A stretch of DNA of 64,000 nucleotides from positions 1 to 64,000 of the forward strand of contig OZ037875.1 in assembly GCA_964035575.1 (NCBI GenBank). The letters are read 5' to 3'. This DNA is from Rhynchopus sp. YZ270_cl-10. Its lineage: Eukaryota > Euglenozoa > Diplonemea > Diplonemida > Diplonemidae. This document shows positions 1 to 12,070 of the stretch, piece after piece. The notes under the pieces are model-generated. The model worked only from the letters and a program-made list of their open reading frames with translations. It was not told the DNA's origin and ran no database searches. The first letter of the stretch is position 1, and each line of letters opens with the position of its first letter. Position numbers and translations under genes: made by a program.

Positions 1-674
1 CCTCGGGACCCTGGATCCAAAGCTAGCGACACCGTCACCGTAGGGTCCCAATCATTCGCCCTATCCCGAAAGCTCGAGTCGCTCATTGCCCTGTTGAGGC
101 AGTCCAGTGTGGACCGGATCTTCTTCTTTGCCGCCTCGGGAGCCTCCCAATTCAGCGCCTTCCAGGTGTGGAGCCATTCCCGAAACGCCCAGAAGCACCC
201 CTCTGTGCCGAGTCGCGTATCCACCGCCCCTTGCCTGTGGTGGAAGGCCTCCACCCACTGCTGGACGTTCCGCATCACCGGCTGCCCCATTGACAGGCAG
301 GGGTAGAAACCCCCTTTCGACACCGTGTACCCCCACTGCAGCTTCCGTGCGATCTCCTCCACCTTCTGCCGCGCTTCGCCCTCCACATCGTCCAGGCGAA
401 AAGAGTCCGTCGGGGTCTCAGCGTCCGCCTTCGGGTTCTCGACCGCGGGGGTGGACTGCCTGGCCTTACGCACCCTGTTGTCCCGTTCTGTCGTCACCCT
501 GGCCTGGGAGACCCCCTTCCTACGAGTCTGTGTGTCCCCGAGCTCGATACCCTGCTTTGCGGTACCTGGTTTCGCGGTTCCAGGCTTCTTGTCCTCCCCA
601 GTGGACGGAGCAGCACGCGGCAGGAAGGCCTGAGGGAGGAGACAGGACGCAGTGCACAGCTTGGAGAAAGCCAT
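1..674 (-). CDS. Partial ORF, relative of the LINE ORF C-terminal domain
   Basis: Reading the minus strand from an ATG at 674 gives an open frame that continues off the left edge of the window, so the protein is incomplete at its C-terminus. The first ~110 residues are Lys/Arg/Thr/Pro-rich. They are followed by a domain with KGGFYPCLSMGQPV and VEAFHHRQG (about 250-350 on the DNA). The LINE ORF that starts 56 bp away on the other strand has RGGLFPCLTMGSPV and ISLFHYRQG near its C-terminus (about 9890-9990), with further similarity in the following KxKxxSTL segment. I infer a related retroelement protein, either a separate first ORF or a fragment of a second element, in head-to-head orientation. 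No catalytic domain is visible in the part present. The function is unknown; the similarity was seen by eye, not by a search. Confidence 0.6.
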   Translation of the reverse strand, partial: MAFSKLCTASCLLPQAFLPRAAPSTGEDKKPGTAKPGTAKQGIELGDTQTRRKGVSQARVTTERDNRVRKARQSTPAVENPKADAETPTDSFRLDDVEGEARQKVEEIARKLQWGYTVSKGGFYPCLSMGQPVMRNVQQWVEAFHHRQGAVDTRLGTEGCFWAFREWLHTWKALNWEAPEAAKKKIRSTLDCLNRAMSDSSFRDRANDWDPTVTVSLALDPGSR

Positions 675-729
675 AGTAGTGTGTCTTGTCCTTCTTTGTT
701 TTCGTTTTTTGGTTTTTGCTTTTTTAAAA

Positions 730-954
730 ATGAGGAGGAAGGCCCTTTTGGGGGCGTTGTGGGTGGTGCTGCATGTCTGCATCAGCAACAGCAGCAGGTG
801 CTACACCAACAGCAGCAGCAACAGCAGCAACAGCAGCAACAGCAGCAACAGCAGCAACAGCAGCAACAGCAGCAACAGCAGCAACAGCAGCAACAGCAGC
901 AACAGCAGCAACAGCAGCAACAGCAGCAACAGCAGCAACAGCAGCAACAGCAAG

Positions 955-988
<34 letters not shown>

Positions 989-1022
989 GCAACAACAGCA
1001 ACAGCAGCAACAGCAGCAACAT

Positions 1023-1063
<41 letters not shown>

Positions 1064-1108
1064 GGTGCTACACCAACAGCAGCAGCAACAACATATGCCA
1101 CACCAGCT

Positions 1109-1141
<33 letters not shown>

Positions 1142-4100
1142 ACAGCAGCAACAGCAGCAACAGCAGCAACAGCAGCAACAGCAGCAACAGCAGCAACAGC
1201 AGCAACAGCAGCAACAGCAGCAACAGCAGCAACAGCAGCAACAACATAAGCTGCATCAACAGCAGTAGCAGGAGCACCAACAGCAGGAGCGGCAGCTTCC
1301 TATGCTACAACAGCTTCCTCATCAGTGGCAGGAGCCCCATTCCCCCCCTTTTTTACCCCAAAAAGAGGCCTCTTGAGCCCAACAACCCAAGCAGCTGCAG
1401 CTTTGATAGCAGCAACAAAAACGTGTGTGGAGGCAACAAAGTAAAGAACTGTTGTCATAACAACCCACACCCCCCTTCCCCCCATGATATCCCCAAAAAG
1501 AGGCAATGTATGCCCAACCACATCAGTGGCTGCAACTGTGATAGCAGCAAAAACGAAATCTTCGGAGTCCTGGGTGGGGTCCCAGTATCACCCCTGGTGT
1601 GCAGCAGCAGCAGTTCCAAAGGCCTTTACAGCAGCAGTTCCAACAGCAGGCTCTACAGCTTTTTCACCAGCAGTTCCAAAGGCTTCTGCAGCAGCGGTTC
1701 CAACAGCAGGTCCAACAGCAGGCACAACAGCAGTTTAAACAGCAGTTCCAACGGCTTCTGCAGCAGCAAGAGCGTTTCCAAAAGCAGTTCCAGCAGCAGT
1801 TCCAGCAGCAGTTCCAACAGCAGGCACAACAGCAGTTTCAACTGCAGTTCCAAAGACTTCTGCAGCAGCAGCTCCAACAGCAGGTCCAACAGCAGGCACA
1901 ACAGCAGTTTCAACAGCAGTTCCAATGGCTTCTGCGGCAGCAGCTCCAACGGCGGGTCCAGCAGCGTCTCCAACAGCAGTTCCAGCAGCAGTTCCAACAG
2001 CAGGCACAACAGCAGTGTAAACAGCAGTTCCAATGGCTTCTGCAGCAGCAGTTCCAACAGCGTTTCCAAAAGCAGTTCCAGCAACAGGCACAACAGCAGT
2101 TTCATCAGCAGTTCCAAGGACTTCTGCGGCAGCAGCTCTAACGGCAGGTCCAACAGCAGTTCCAACAGCAGGCTTAACAGCAGTTTTAACAGCAGTTCCA
2201 AAGACTTCTGCAGCAGCGGTTCCAACAGCAGGTCCAACAGCGTCTCCAAAAGCAGTTCCAGCAGCAGTTCCAACAGCAGGCACAACAGCAGTTTCAACTG
2301 CAGTTCCAAAGACTTCGGCAGCAGCAGCTCCAACAGCAGGTCCAACAGCAGGCTTAGCAGCAGTTTCAACAGCAGTTCCAAAGACTTCTGCAGCAGCGTT
2401 TCCAACAGCCGTTCCAGCAGCAGTTCCAGCAGCAGTTCCAACAGCAGGCACAACAGCAGTTTAAACAGCAGTTCCAATGGCTTCTGCAGCAGCAGTTCCA
2501 ACAGCGTTTCCAAAAGCAGTTCCAGCAACAGGCACAACAGCAGGCACAACAGCAGTTTCATCAGCAGTTCCAAGGACTTCTGCGGCAGCAGCTCTAACGG
2601 CAGGTCCAACAGCAGTTCCAACAGCAGGCTTAACAGCAGTTTTAACAGCAGTTCCAAAGACTTCTGCAGCAGCGGTTCCAACAGCAGGTCCAACAGCGTC
2701 TCCAAAAGCAGTTCCAGCAGCAGTTCCAACAGCAGGCACAACAGCAGTTTCAACTGCAGTTCCATAGACTTCTGCAGCAGCAGTTCCAACAGCAGGTCCA
2801 ACAGCAGCACCAACATCAACAGCAGACGCAGCAACAACAACTTAGGGGGTGGTGAGCGAGGTATGCTGGTGTTCGGGGTCAGCCTTGAGGGGCGAGAAGG
2901 ACAGAGTGGCTGTGTGATGATGCGGGTGTGGCAAAAGGGGTGTGTACAGATAGAGTTTTGGTTCGACTGGTGGTGCAACCTCTGGGAGGTCTTCACCTCC
3001 TTGCGTCAACCTGACCCCTGCTGGGTAGTCGAGGCACCTGAGTGGGGAGTGTTTGTGTCGTTCGCGGTCCTGGATCTGTGGAAGGACAGACGCGCCCCTA
3101 CCCTCAGTCATCTCATTTTGTGGCTAGTGGGCAGGAGGACCAGGAGGACGCGACGAGGACACCGGTCCTTGAACTGGACCAAGTCACAGGCGGGCAGGCT
3201 CCGTCGGCGCAAGGCGCCCTGCAATCGTCCGCCCTCTCCGGCAGCGCACCCAGTTTTCCGCAGGATCAGGGTCGCCGATGCGTTGAGAGGTGCTTTGCAG
3301 TGTGTGGCCATCTGGGTTCTGGTTTTTGTGGGGTCTGAGCTTGGGAGGTCAGCGCCACATGTTTTGGGTTGCGCGCTTTTTCGGGACGCGGAGGTGCTGG
3401 GGGTGGGTGTGCTGCGGGGACTGTGCCGCGTTCGGAGAGGATGGCGGTGGCTGGAAGGGGCGAGCGAGCGAGTGCGCCGATGGACCGGAGGGATCCGAGT
3501 GGCTGCCAGCTTGGTGAGGGCCAGTGTGATGGGGGTGGGTCAGTTGTCGGTGTGTGCAGCCGAGTGGGTGTGGGTTGCATGGTCCGCAGGTGGTTGTTTG
3601 GCGGGTTTTGTGGCACTGGTCGGCGTCGCGCGCCCACTTGGCTGGGTTCTTCTCTTGGAGGTGCGCCGTGTGGCAGCACGCAGGTGGACTCGTAGGATCG
3701 GGATGGCATTTGGCATGCTGGTGGTGTCCCTACTGGTCTTGCTGTCGCTGTTGTGGCGAGCGGTGACGCCCTGGGACCTGCGCCCTGCCCCTGCGGATCC
3801 GGAGCACCCGATCAGCTTGTCCCCGTTTGCGTTGACCGGTGGGTGCGCAAACGTGAACGCTCCTGCGTATACAGAGCAAGCGGTGTCTGTGGACGCGACT
3901 CTGGCGAAGTTTGGAGCTAAACGCATCCCCAACGTGTCCACAAATGATTGTGGTTATGTGGCACTACACCTCTGGGACCACGACACGCAGCCGGACGTGA
4001 GGGCAATGCGCAAGCAGCTGTATGACACAGCAGTGGAGGTGTCGAACCGCCTGGTGCAGGTGCTGGGGTCGCAGGAGGCCATGACGGAGTTTGCCAATGG

Positions 4101-7100
4101 TGTGACCGGCGAGGCCCACCTCAACCACTTGGGGCTTCAGCTCACCGCGACAGCATCCCGCATCAACATCGTGGTAGTGCAGGCGTCGGAAGAGAACCCC
4201 CTCGTGCGCATCACCCCTGGTAGCAAAAGAGTCGCCAAGTCGTACGCGGAGAGCTTCCAAGCGAAACTTCCCACGGTCGTCATCGCTCTCTGTGACTCTC
4301 ACTTTGAGGCAGTGGAGCTTGTCCCGGAGGTGGGGAAGACCAAGGAGGGGATGGCAGAGAAGATGAGGAAGGAGGCTCGGCAGGCAGTGCTGGACACAGC
4401 GCATTTGGATGGCATCATCCCCACCAACACCACCACCACCGCCCCCCTGGCTACCAAGCTGGGACACATCAATGCGGATCGGGTGTTCTGCCCCTTTGAT
4501 GGATGCAGAGCGGGAATTTTGTCTTCGAGTGATGCGGTCGGGGGCCTGTCTCGTAAGGGCTTGCTGCAGCACATGCGTCGCCACCAGGCGGATGGAGCGT
4601 ACATCCCCGACGAGCTGTTGGGCCACTTGGGCATGTCGCGCTGTGCGAACGATCAGTGCGACATGCTATTGCCGCAGAGCAAGGAGGTCTGCAACACCTG
4701 TACGGTGCACTTTGGCGAAGAAGGCTTCACCGCTCCGTCTCCCTCCAGTCGAGGAATGCTGACAGATCAGGATGACCTCCCCTCCTTTGAAGTCATGGGG
4801 ACCACCAGGATCCAGCTGAAGGGCGGGTGCCCAGACAAACACCTGCAGCTGTACAGCGAGCTCTTCCTGAGGGTCCTCATGGACATCCTGGAGTACCAGG
4901 ACGAGGTGGCCTGGAAGCGCCTGGCACTGTTCTTCACAGTGTTGCACCGGACACGGACAGAGCGAGGGGGCAAGGACCAGGAGCGACGTTTGACGAGCAC
5001 CTGGGGGAAGGACTTGGAGGCTTGGAAGGCTGGCCAGTATGTCGCCCTGTGGGAGCAAACGGTAGAGGAGCGGAAGCCAAGGCCCTCTGGGTGGTCGGAT
5101 GAAGACACTGACGAAGGGAGACGGAAGCGCACCATAGCCAAAGCGAGAGCAGGACTCCCGAGCCAGGCCATGTCATGCGCTACCAGCGACGGCCTCGCCC
5201 CACAGACACCGGCGACGCTGGAAAAGCTTCAGACGAAGCACCCAGCCGCAGCTGATGCCAAGGCCCTGGAGCAGGCGGATTGGCCACAGCCTCAGGAGGT
5301 CCCACCGGTGACAGTGGTGGAGGTGATGAAGGCCCTGCGGAGCATGCCGAAGTCATCGGCGGCGGGTCCCTCGAACGTGACGGGCGCGCACCTTCGTACA
5401 CTTTGCCTACAGAGGCGGGCTAAGGGAACTTTGGCAGCGCTGGCCGCAGTGTTGACGTCTTTGGCACGAGGAAATGCTCCAGTGGAGGTGGCTGAGTTCT
5501 TCGCCGGCGCTAACTTGGTGGCTCTCCGGAAGCCTGCAAAGGGGCCGGGCCTGGAGGAGGACGTGCGTCCGATTGCGGTTGGGGACACTCTCCGCAGACT
5601 GGTGGGAAAGATTCTGTCGGCGCGAGTGCGGGTGCCTGCTAGGACGCTTCTTCTTCGAGGGAACCAGGTGGGGGTGGCAACGGCAAGGGGGGCGGCAGTG
5701 GCGACTGATGTTATCTCGCAGTACGCCGGGCGCAACCGCGGAAAAGGTAAAGTCATTTTGAAAATTGACTACCGTAACGCGTTCAACTGCGTAGACCGCC
5801 TGTCGATGCTAAGAGCGGTCGACGCCAACCTCCCCGAGCTGGCCCCATGGGTGCGATGGTGTTACCTGGAGCACTCTAGCCTGTTCTATGGTGGGGATAC
5901 CATAAAGTCTCAGCGCGGAGCTCAACAAGGAGATCCCTTGGGCCCGCTTCTCTTCTCCCTGACCATCCACCAGATGGCGCTAGAGCTGAAGGGGCACCCA
6001 GGCCTGGATGGGACTTTGTGGTACCTCGATGACGGCTCTCTGAGGGGGTCCCCTAAGGCGGTTTTCGAGGCGTACCAGGTTCTGTGCACTCGTAGCTCCG
6101 AACTGGGGTTGGAGGTGAACGCGAACAAGTGTGAGCTCATCTCCACTGGTGGCGTCTCCAAGGAGGATCTCGAGGCCGTGGGGTTCACGTTGAACGAGGG
6201 TGGACAGGACGCCATGGGTGAAGGCGGGTTTCGGCTGTTGGATGTGGATGGGTTCGATTTCTTGGGCATCCCCATTGGGTCTGCGGCTTTCTGCGAGGAG
6301 TACATGGCCCGGAAGGTGGACGATTCCCGCCGCAACCTGGAAGCCCTTGTGGACCTCGGGGACTCCCAGGCAGCCTTCTACGTACTGAGATACTGCGAAG
6401 GCTACTGCCGCATGGTGTTCTACATGCGGGGGATCCCACAGTGCGCGGAGTACCTGACGGCTTTTGACGACCTGATTGACAGGTGCCTGGCTGCGCTTCT
6501 GCATGACCCGGATGGGGCGCTGCCGGAGTTGGCAAGGGCGCAGGCGGCGCTTCCTGTGGCGCTTGGGGGGCTGGGTATCCGTCGCACAGTGGACCATCGG
6601 ACGGCTGCGTCCCTCGCCTCTCAGTCAGGGAACCTGCAACTGTCGCAGGCCTTGGACCCTGCGTTCACCTGGGATGAGGAGAGATGGAACAGCGCGGCTG
6701 AGGAGTACAACTCCAGGGTACCGGTGGCGTTTCACGTGGACAGGGCCCAGCCGAAGAAGATCCTGGAGCAGCAGAGTCTGTCATCTGCGGTGATTGACGC
6801 CCAGGCAGACAAGTTGATGCAACAGCTCTGCATGCGAGACCGAGCACGGATGAAGTCCCTTCTCCTGCCGCTTTCTGGGACGTACCTCACGGCGACACCC
6901 TCAGCAAGGAACCAGATGTCTTCAGCGGACTTTGCGGTTGTGACCCGTTTCCGACTAGGGGTGGCCATCCATGCGGAGGGAACGACTTGCTCGGCATGTC
7001 AGGGGGGGCAGAAAAGGGTTGTCATGGACTCCTTTGGCGACCACACCTTTGGCTGCCCCTACGCCAAACACCGCGTCGCCCGCCACAACGCCTTGCGGGA

Positions 7101-10100
7101 TTCGGTGTACAGAGCGGCTCAAGGGGCGGGCTTGGACCCTGCTTTGGAGGAGACCGTGAGAGTGGATTTGGAGTCGAAGAAGCGGCCAGGCGACGTCTAC
7201 CTCCCAGTAGGAGTGGCGGAAAATGGACCTCGTTGTTTGGACATCACCCACGTGTGCCCCACCTTGCCTTCCTACAGAACAGGGGCCTCGAAGTTTGTGG
7301 GCTGGTCGGCGAAGAACCAGGGCCAGGTCAAACGGGAGAAGCACGAGCGGGATTTGAACAAGATCAACACCAAGTTCTCCCCTATTGTGTTTGAAGCCTT
7401 CGGGGGTGCAGGCGACGAGGCGAACCTCTTGATTGCGCAGCTTGGAGGCCTGACGACGGGACAGACGTCGCACCTGACAGGGTCGGCAGAGTTGCGCATC
7501 CGGGAGAGCATTGCGGTGGCGTACCAGAAAAAGGTCGCATCTTCCTTTCTGGAGCGGGGTGCTATGTGTGTAGGGATTGCCACCCTGAAGCGGGAGCCGT
7601 GTGTGGAGGTAGATGTGGCACCGTCTGCAGAGGACATGGACCGGTTTGGACGCCGCAGTGCAGGGGCCGTGGAACCTCTCTGTGATGATGCGAACCCTGA
7701 CGACGATATGAGTCGTCCTGCTCCAGACCGGTCGGAGGAGCAGCAGGGGAAGCGCAAGAGGGACGTGAAGCCGGACCACGTGGAGCCACCGAGGAAGCGG
7801 ACCGGGAGGTTCGATTCGGCTACCGTGATTCCGGAAGGGCCTGGTCTCGATGTGGTGCGTGAGTGGGAGTTTTTGCGTGAGTGCCCGGCAGCGCAGAGGC
7901 CTCGGGCGACGGAACAGGCGGCCAAGCTGGGAGCCTCGAAGGTGACTTGGTCGTTTGTGGCGGGGGACTGTGCTTTTGAGGCTTTGCTCTTCGCCACTGG
8001 GCGCACGGATTTGTCGGTGGAGGGTCTGCGCCAGGCGGCAGTGAAGAAGGTCCAGGGCCGCGCTGATCTGTCGAGTGCGGCTGTCCCTAATTTTGGGGTC
8101 TGGCAGCGGCTGATGACGAGTGGGGACAGAGGAGACGAGCGTACGTGGGCGGATGCCATTGCAGTGGCGGGGGCAGGGGAGGCTCTTGAGGTATCTGTGG
8201 TCATCCTCAACGAGTTCGCCCGCCCTTCTCTGATGGTGCCAAGAAAACGGCCTAAGGCAGTGGTCCTTCTCCTCCACTCGGGTGACCAGGATGCGGCAGA
8301 TGGATCCGGCAGTATCCCGGGACACTACGAGCCCCTCACCATGGACCCGGCTCTGCAGCAGCACATCCTGTCTTTTGAGGCCACAGGTGGTAAGGGGGAG
8401 TGCCAGTCAGAGCGCCCCATGGCTTTTGTGGGAGCGAGGGAGGCGGAGGCGTCGAACACTTTCCTGCAGTGCGAACAATGCAGCAAGCTCTTCGATGCGT
8501 CGGACGCACACTTCTGCTGTCACACGTGTGGTGGCTTGGCATGTCTGCACTGCGCTCAGGGGTCCAAGCACTGCCCTCTGTCGCAAATTGGCAGGGCGGA
8601 ATATTTCAGTGCCCTGTCTTTTTTGCACTCGAATGTTCCGGCTCAGGCTGCCTCTGCGGAGGGGAGCGGAGACCCACCACCTAAACGGGCTCCTTCTCCA
8701 GCAGTGCCAGCTCCCGAGGGCGAGGACGTCGAGGAGGTAGACATGCCAATGGCGGGCGAAGAGGGGCAGCAGGCAGAACAGAAGCAGCAGAAGCACGAGA
8801 AGCAACGGAAACAGCAGAAGCAGCAACAACAAAAGGCGGACCAGGTGAAGAAGGAAGCGTTGCAGCGTGCGTCGGACGCGTGGCAGCAAGCCCTGGAGGT
8901 ACGGCGGGAGCATCGTCGGTCGTGGGGACCGGATTTGGCCGCGCTTCGGGGCACTTTTGGCGACCGCCAGCAGGAGTTGAGTCGTTTCCTGGAGGAACAG
9001 AATGTGCGTCTGGACCAGGCGAAGGCGGCGGACAGGCATCGTGTGGAGGAGCTGACCGCCAGGCACAAGCGGGAACTCGCAGAGGACGCGAAGAAGATGC
9101 ATGCGCAGTACTTGGAAGACTGCGATCGGCACCCCGAAGCAGGAGAGTCGCTCCGGGCGGAGTATGACAGGCAACGCTGCGAGAGGCATTACGCCATCGC
9201 AGCTAAGCATGAGTCGGAGCAGAAGGCGACCACTCTGTTGTTGACGGCGGTGAACCTCTCCCGACAGCTGGAGGCAGAACGCATGGTGGCATACGGGCGG
9301 TGCTTTGGGGTGGTGTGCGAAGGGCGGCTATTCCTCCCCTGCCATGCGGTGCGGAGAGCGGTGGGCGACGACCCTGAAGGACTCGAACCTGACTGTGTCG
9401 GCGACTGGATGGCTCTCTTTGGTCCTCAAGGTGCTTCTCCGTGCCCGGGCGAGTTCCTGTACTGCTGGGCGACACAGCAGCCGTGGAGTGGGAACGGGGA
9501 GGGGGACGGTGATTGCCCGGAGTCGGTGGTCGCCCGTCAGGCGGTTAGGAAGATAGCAGGGGAGGCCGGATACTGCGATACCTGGGGCAAGACCAGCGCG
9601 GTCATCGTCGTTCGGGAAGGCAGGGTCAGCTGGGGAACCCCTTCTCGGGATCAGCTGGAGGAGGAGGTGGGGCGACAGGCCGAGGCGGCAGACACCGAGG
9701 TGCGTGTGAAGGTGGAGGAGATGGATGATGATGAGCAGGAGCAGGAGGAGGACCTCGACACCGCGATGGAGGGGGCGGATCGCTCGCTTTCTCTGTCAGT
9801 GGAAGGCATCCCTGACCAGAAGAAGCAAGCGAGGGTGAGGGAATTGCTGAGGGCGCAGAGCGAGGCTTGGATGTGGACGGAGGAGGAGCGGACGGAGAGG
9901 GGGGGTCTTTTCCCGTGCCTCACCATGGGGTCGCCGGTGCCTTCTTCTGTGACGAAGTGGATCTCCCTGTTCCACTACCGTCAGGGAGAGAAACAGGATG
10001 GCAGACCCTTGTTGTCACTCCCCCTCTCTACCGCTACTTTCACTCAGTGGTATGAGGTGATGAAGGTGGTGGGTTTGCATGAGTGGTCGGTTCAGGAAAA

Positions 10101-10578
10101 GTGCAAGGCAAAGTCGACGTTGCATGCCCTGACGGACAACCGGAGCAGTAGGGGGCAGGCCTTTGCAGCGGAGAGTACAAGGAGGGAGAATGAGGCACGA
10201 GCGGCTCGAGAGGGAATAGGCCGACAACCTCAAGCCTCCTCTTCTTCTTCTTCTTCCTCCACCTCTGCAGGCCGTGGCACTACAACCTCCATCGCCCAAC
10301 CTGCAGTCTCCACTTCTTCCTCCTCCTCATCGGCAGGCCGTGGCAATGCAACCTCCTCCGCCCAACCTGCTCCTTCCCCAGCTCCCAAAGGACCCCAGCG
10401 CCATGCAGCTCAGGGTAGGTCCAACACGTCGAACGTGTTCACCGACGCAGTGGCACAAGCGACGCAGCATGTGCTCTCGCCCCAGGAGGTGCAGAGAGGG
10501 CGCAATGGTCGCGGTGGTGGACAGAAGGGGAGACAGAGCGGAGGAAGGAAGGGGAAAAAGGGGAATAAAAAGAATTAG
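730..10578 (+). CDS. LINE polyprotein: zinc finger, RT, RLE and OTU-like motifs
   Basis: About 3,282 aa from the first in-frame ATG at 730; the open frame extends upstream to 652 but without ATG. In order: a Ser/Asn-rich low-complexity region (781-2830); a W/R/V-rich stretch of doubtful coding value (2840-3780); an OTU/cysteine-protease-like NDCGYVAL motif (near 3943); a C2H2 finger CPFDGC...HMRRH (4489-4587). RT follows with LKIDYRNAFN (5758), RGAQQGDPLGP (5917) and YLDDGS (6022). Then come a CxxC...HxxxxC knuckle (6988-7060) and the RLE motif RPGDVYL...CLDITHV (7183-7250). After the RLE lie a second OTU-like segment GDCAFEAL...GHYEPL (7966-8335), a Cys-rich zinc-binding-like segment (8464-8590), a Gln/Lys-rich coiled coil (8760-9130) and a basic Gly/Lys tail. 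The true start may be well downstream of the repeat region. RT and RLE calls are firm; the OTU calls rest on short motifs. Confidence 0.8.
781..2830 (+). repeat. CAGCAA/AACAGC low-complexity tract inside the LINE ORF
   Basis: Two nearly pure hexamer tracts (about 781-1070 and 1100-1265) precede a degenerate region (1590-2830) built from short CAG/AAC-rich units. The LINE frame reads it as Ser/Asn. A second plus frame reads poly-Gln with Phe and Leu, but that frame is interrupted by stops while the Ser/Asn frame stays open. A block of about 300 bp at 2029-2330 recurs at 2469-2780 with a 12-bp length difference. Confidence 0.9.
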
Positions 10579-11557
10579 AGAGTTAGAGAGTTAGAGGGTG
10601 AGAGTGTGTGAGAATGACAGTTTGCCCCATGTTTATTTTTAACCCTTTTTATTTTGTGTTTTTTGTTCTTTTCATCCTTTGGGGTTTGCCCCCCCTTTCC
10701 CCCCTTTCCGCCCCCCTTCCTATTTGTTAATATTTTTGGTTGGCTGCTGGCTAGGACGGGTCTACCCCAGCGACGGCCCTTACCCCTTGGACGAGGCTCT
10801 GAGGGTAGAGGGCAGTCTCGGAGTAAGACCTGTCTAAGAGCCAGGCCAGTGGCATCAGGAGCCATTGGGCCACTTTTATAGATTGTGCAGTAGAGTAGAG
10901 TTTGTACAGAACTCTTGTCCTTTGAGTTCCTTTTTTCACTCCTTTAGTTTTTCATTTTTACCTTGTGAAGGTCAATTTCAATTTTTCATTTTTCAAAACC
11001 ACCACAGGTAAGCACGAGACCCACCATTGTTGTTGTTGATTTTGTTGTGCGTTATTGTTGTTTTACCCTTTGGGTGTCAGTCAGTCGGGTCAGGTCACAC
11101 TTACTGAAGTTCTCAAAAATTTTCACCAAAAAGAAAACTACTAAAAAGATTATGGAACTTCCTTTTTATTTGTTTGTGTGTTACAGAGGAAACGGCTCAC
11201 TCAATCCCCTCCTTCTCCTTCTCCTCCCCTCCCCTCCCCAAGACAAAGCAAAATAAAACTACACCGGTAGACAGAGCAACCCTCCCGTCCCATCCCCTCC
11301 CCTTTTCCTTTTGGGAAAAATTGCACTCACATACGACCCTTTTGCTTATTTGCAGGGAAGTGTTGGTTGTAATTGTCCCACATGTTTTCTATTTTAGTGC
11401 TCCTAACTGTGTTTTCAGGCACTGTCTTGCCAGTACAATAGTAAAGTGCCCTTGTCTGGACATCTAGCTGTTTACATACTCGCTTGACTAGTAAGTACCC
11501 CCTCTGTCACTGGATGTAGATAAAAAAAGCGAGCCTAGGGCTAAGTTGAACAACACC
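10579..11557 (+). other. LINE 3' untranslated region
   Basis: Non-coding, AT- and pyrimidine-rich sequence between the LINE stop codon and its A tail. No conserved ORF, tRNA-like end or microsatellite tail was seen. It is assigned to the LINE only because it lies between the stop codon and the A run. Confidence 0.6.
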
Positions 11558-11586
<29 letters not shown>

Positions 11587-11588
<2 letters not shown>

Positions 11589-12070
11589 GCCTCACCTGGA
11601 AAAAGAAAAATGGATTCCACTCAGTAAAAATAGCACACCTGTTGAACACACGTCAGGCCAGGAACAGAAGAAAAGCAAACGCTTCCACGAATGGAAGCAA
11701 AAGAAAAGTGTGGTGAAAAAACCCTTTTGGCCAAGGTGGTCTTGACTCTCTGTCTACATACTTTGGGGATGCATGAAAAAATGAAACTAGATGATAGATA
11801 ACAAGGAGTGTGCGAGAGTGGCCCTTCTCCAAGCTAAACAAAAAGCAAACACCCTCCACCCATCTGATCCCGCCCACAAACACAAACAATCACGACAGAA
11901 AACAAAACAGGCAGAGGATGACCAGGGTAGGTTTTACTTGGACAGCGAACCTCTGCCTTGATTCCTCTCACGCTCAGCAGGCGAGTTGCCTCAACTCTCC
12001 AGACCTGTGCTGCAACACAGGCCTGCACCTTTAGCCGCTTTTCGCTTCATGCCCCTCATCTGGCGCACTA
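11587..12070. other. Intergenic, no gene recognised
   Basis: AT-rich spacer between the LINE tail and the first minus-strand host exons. Short open frames here have no recognisable composition or motif. No repeat or RNA gene was identified. Confidence 0.5.

Larger units (their letters stand above)
652..11586 (+). mobile_element. Non-LTR retrotransposon (LINE) with restriction-like endonuclease
   Basis: The unit has one very long ORF, a ~980-bp non-coding tail and a run of 29 A residues at 11558-11586, the usual 3' end of a LINE. RT motifs are followed by a restriction-like endonuclease (RLE) rather than preceded by an APE endonuclease. This places it with the early-branching RLE group (R2/NeSL/CRE/Hero-type); the exact clade is not decided here. 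The 5' boundary is uncertain and I placed it near the start of the open frame. No target-site duplication was found. The open frame has no disruption, so the copy looks recent. Confidence 0.8.

Noticed and set aside
681-1268. Poly-Gln ORF overlapping the LINE
   Set aside because: It lacks an ATG (alternative codon only), ends after the repeat and its later continuation is interrupted. The Ser/Asn frame is continuous with RT.
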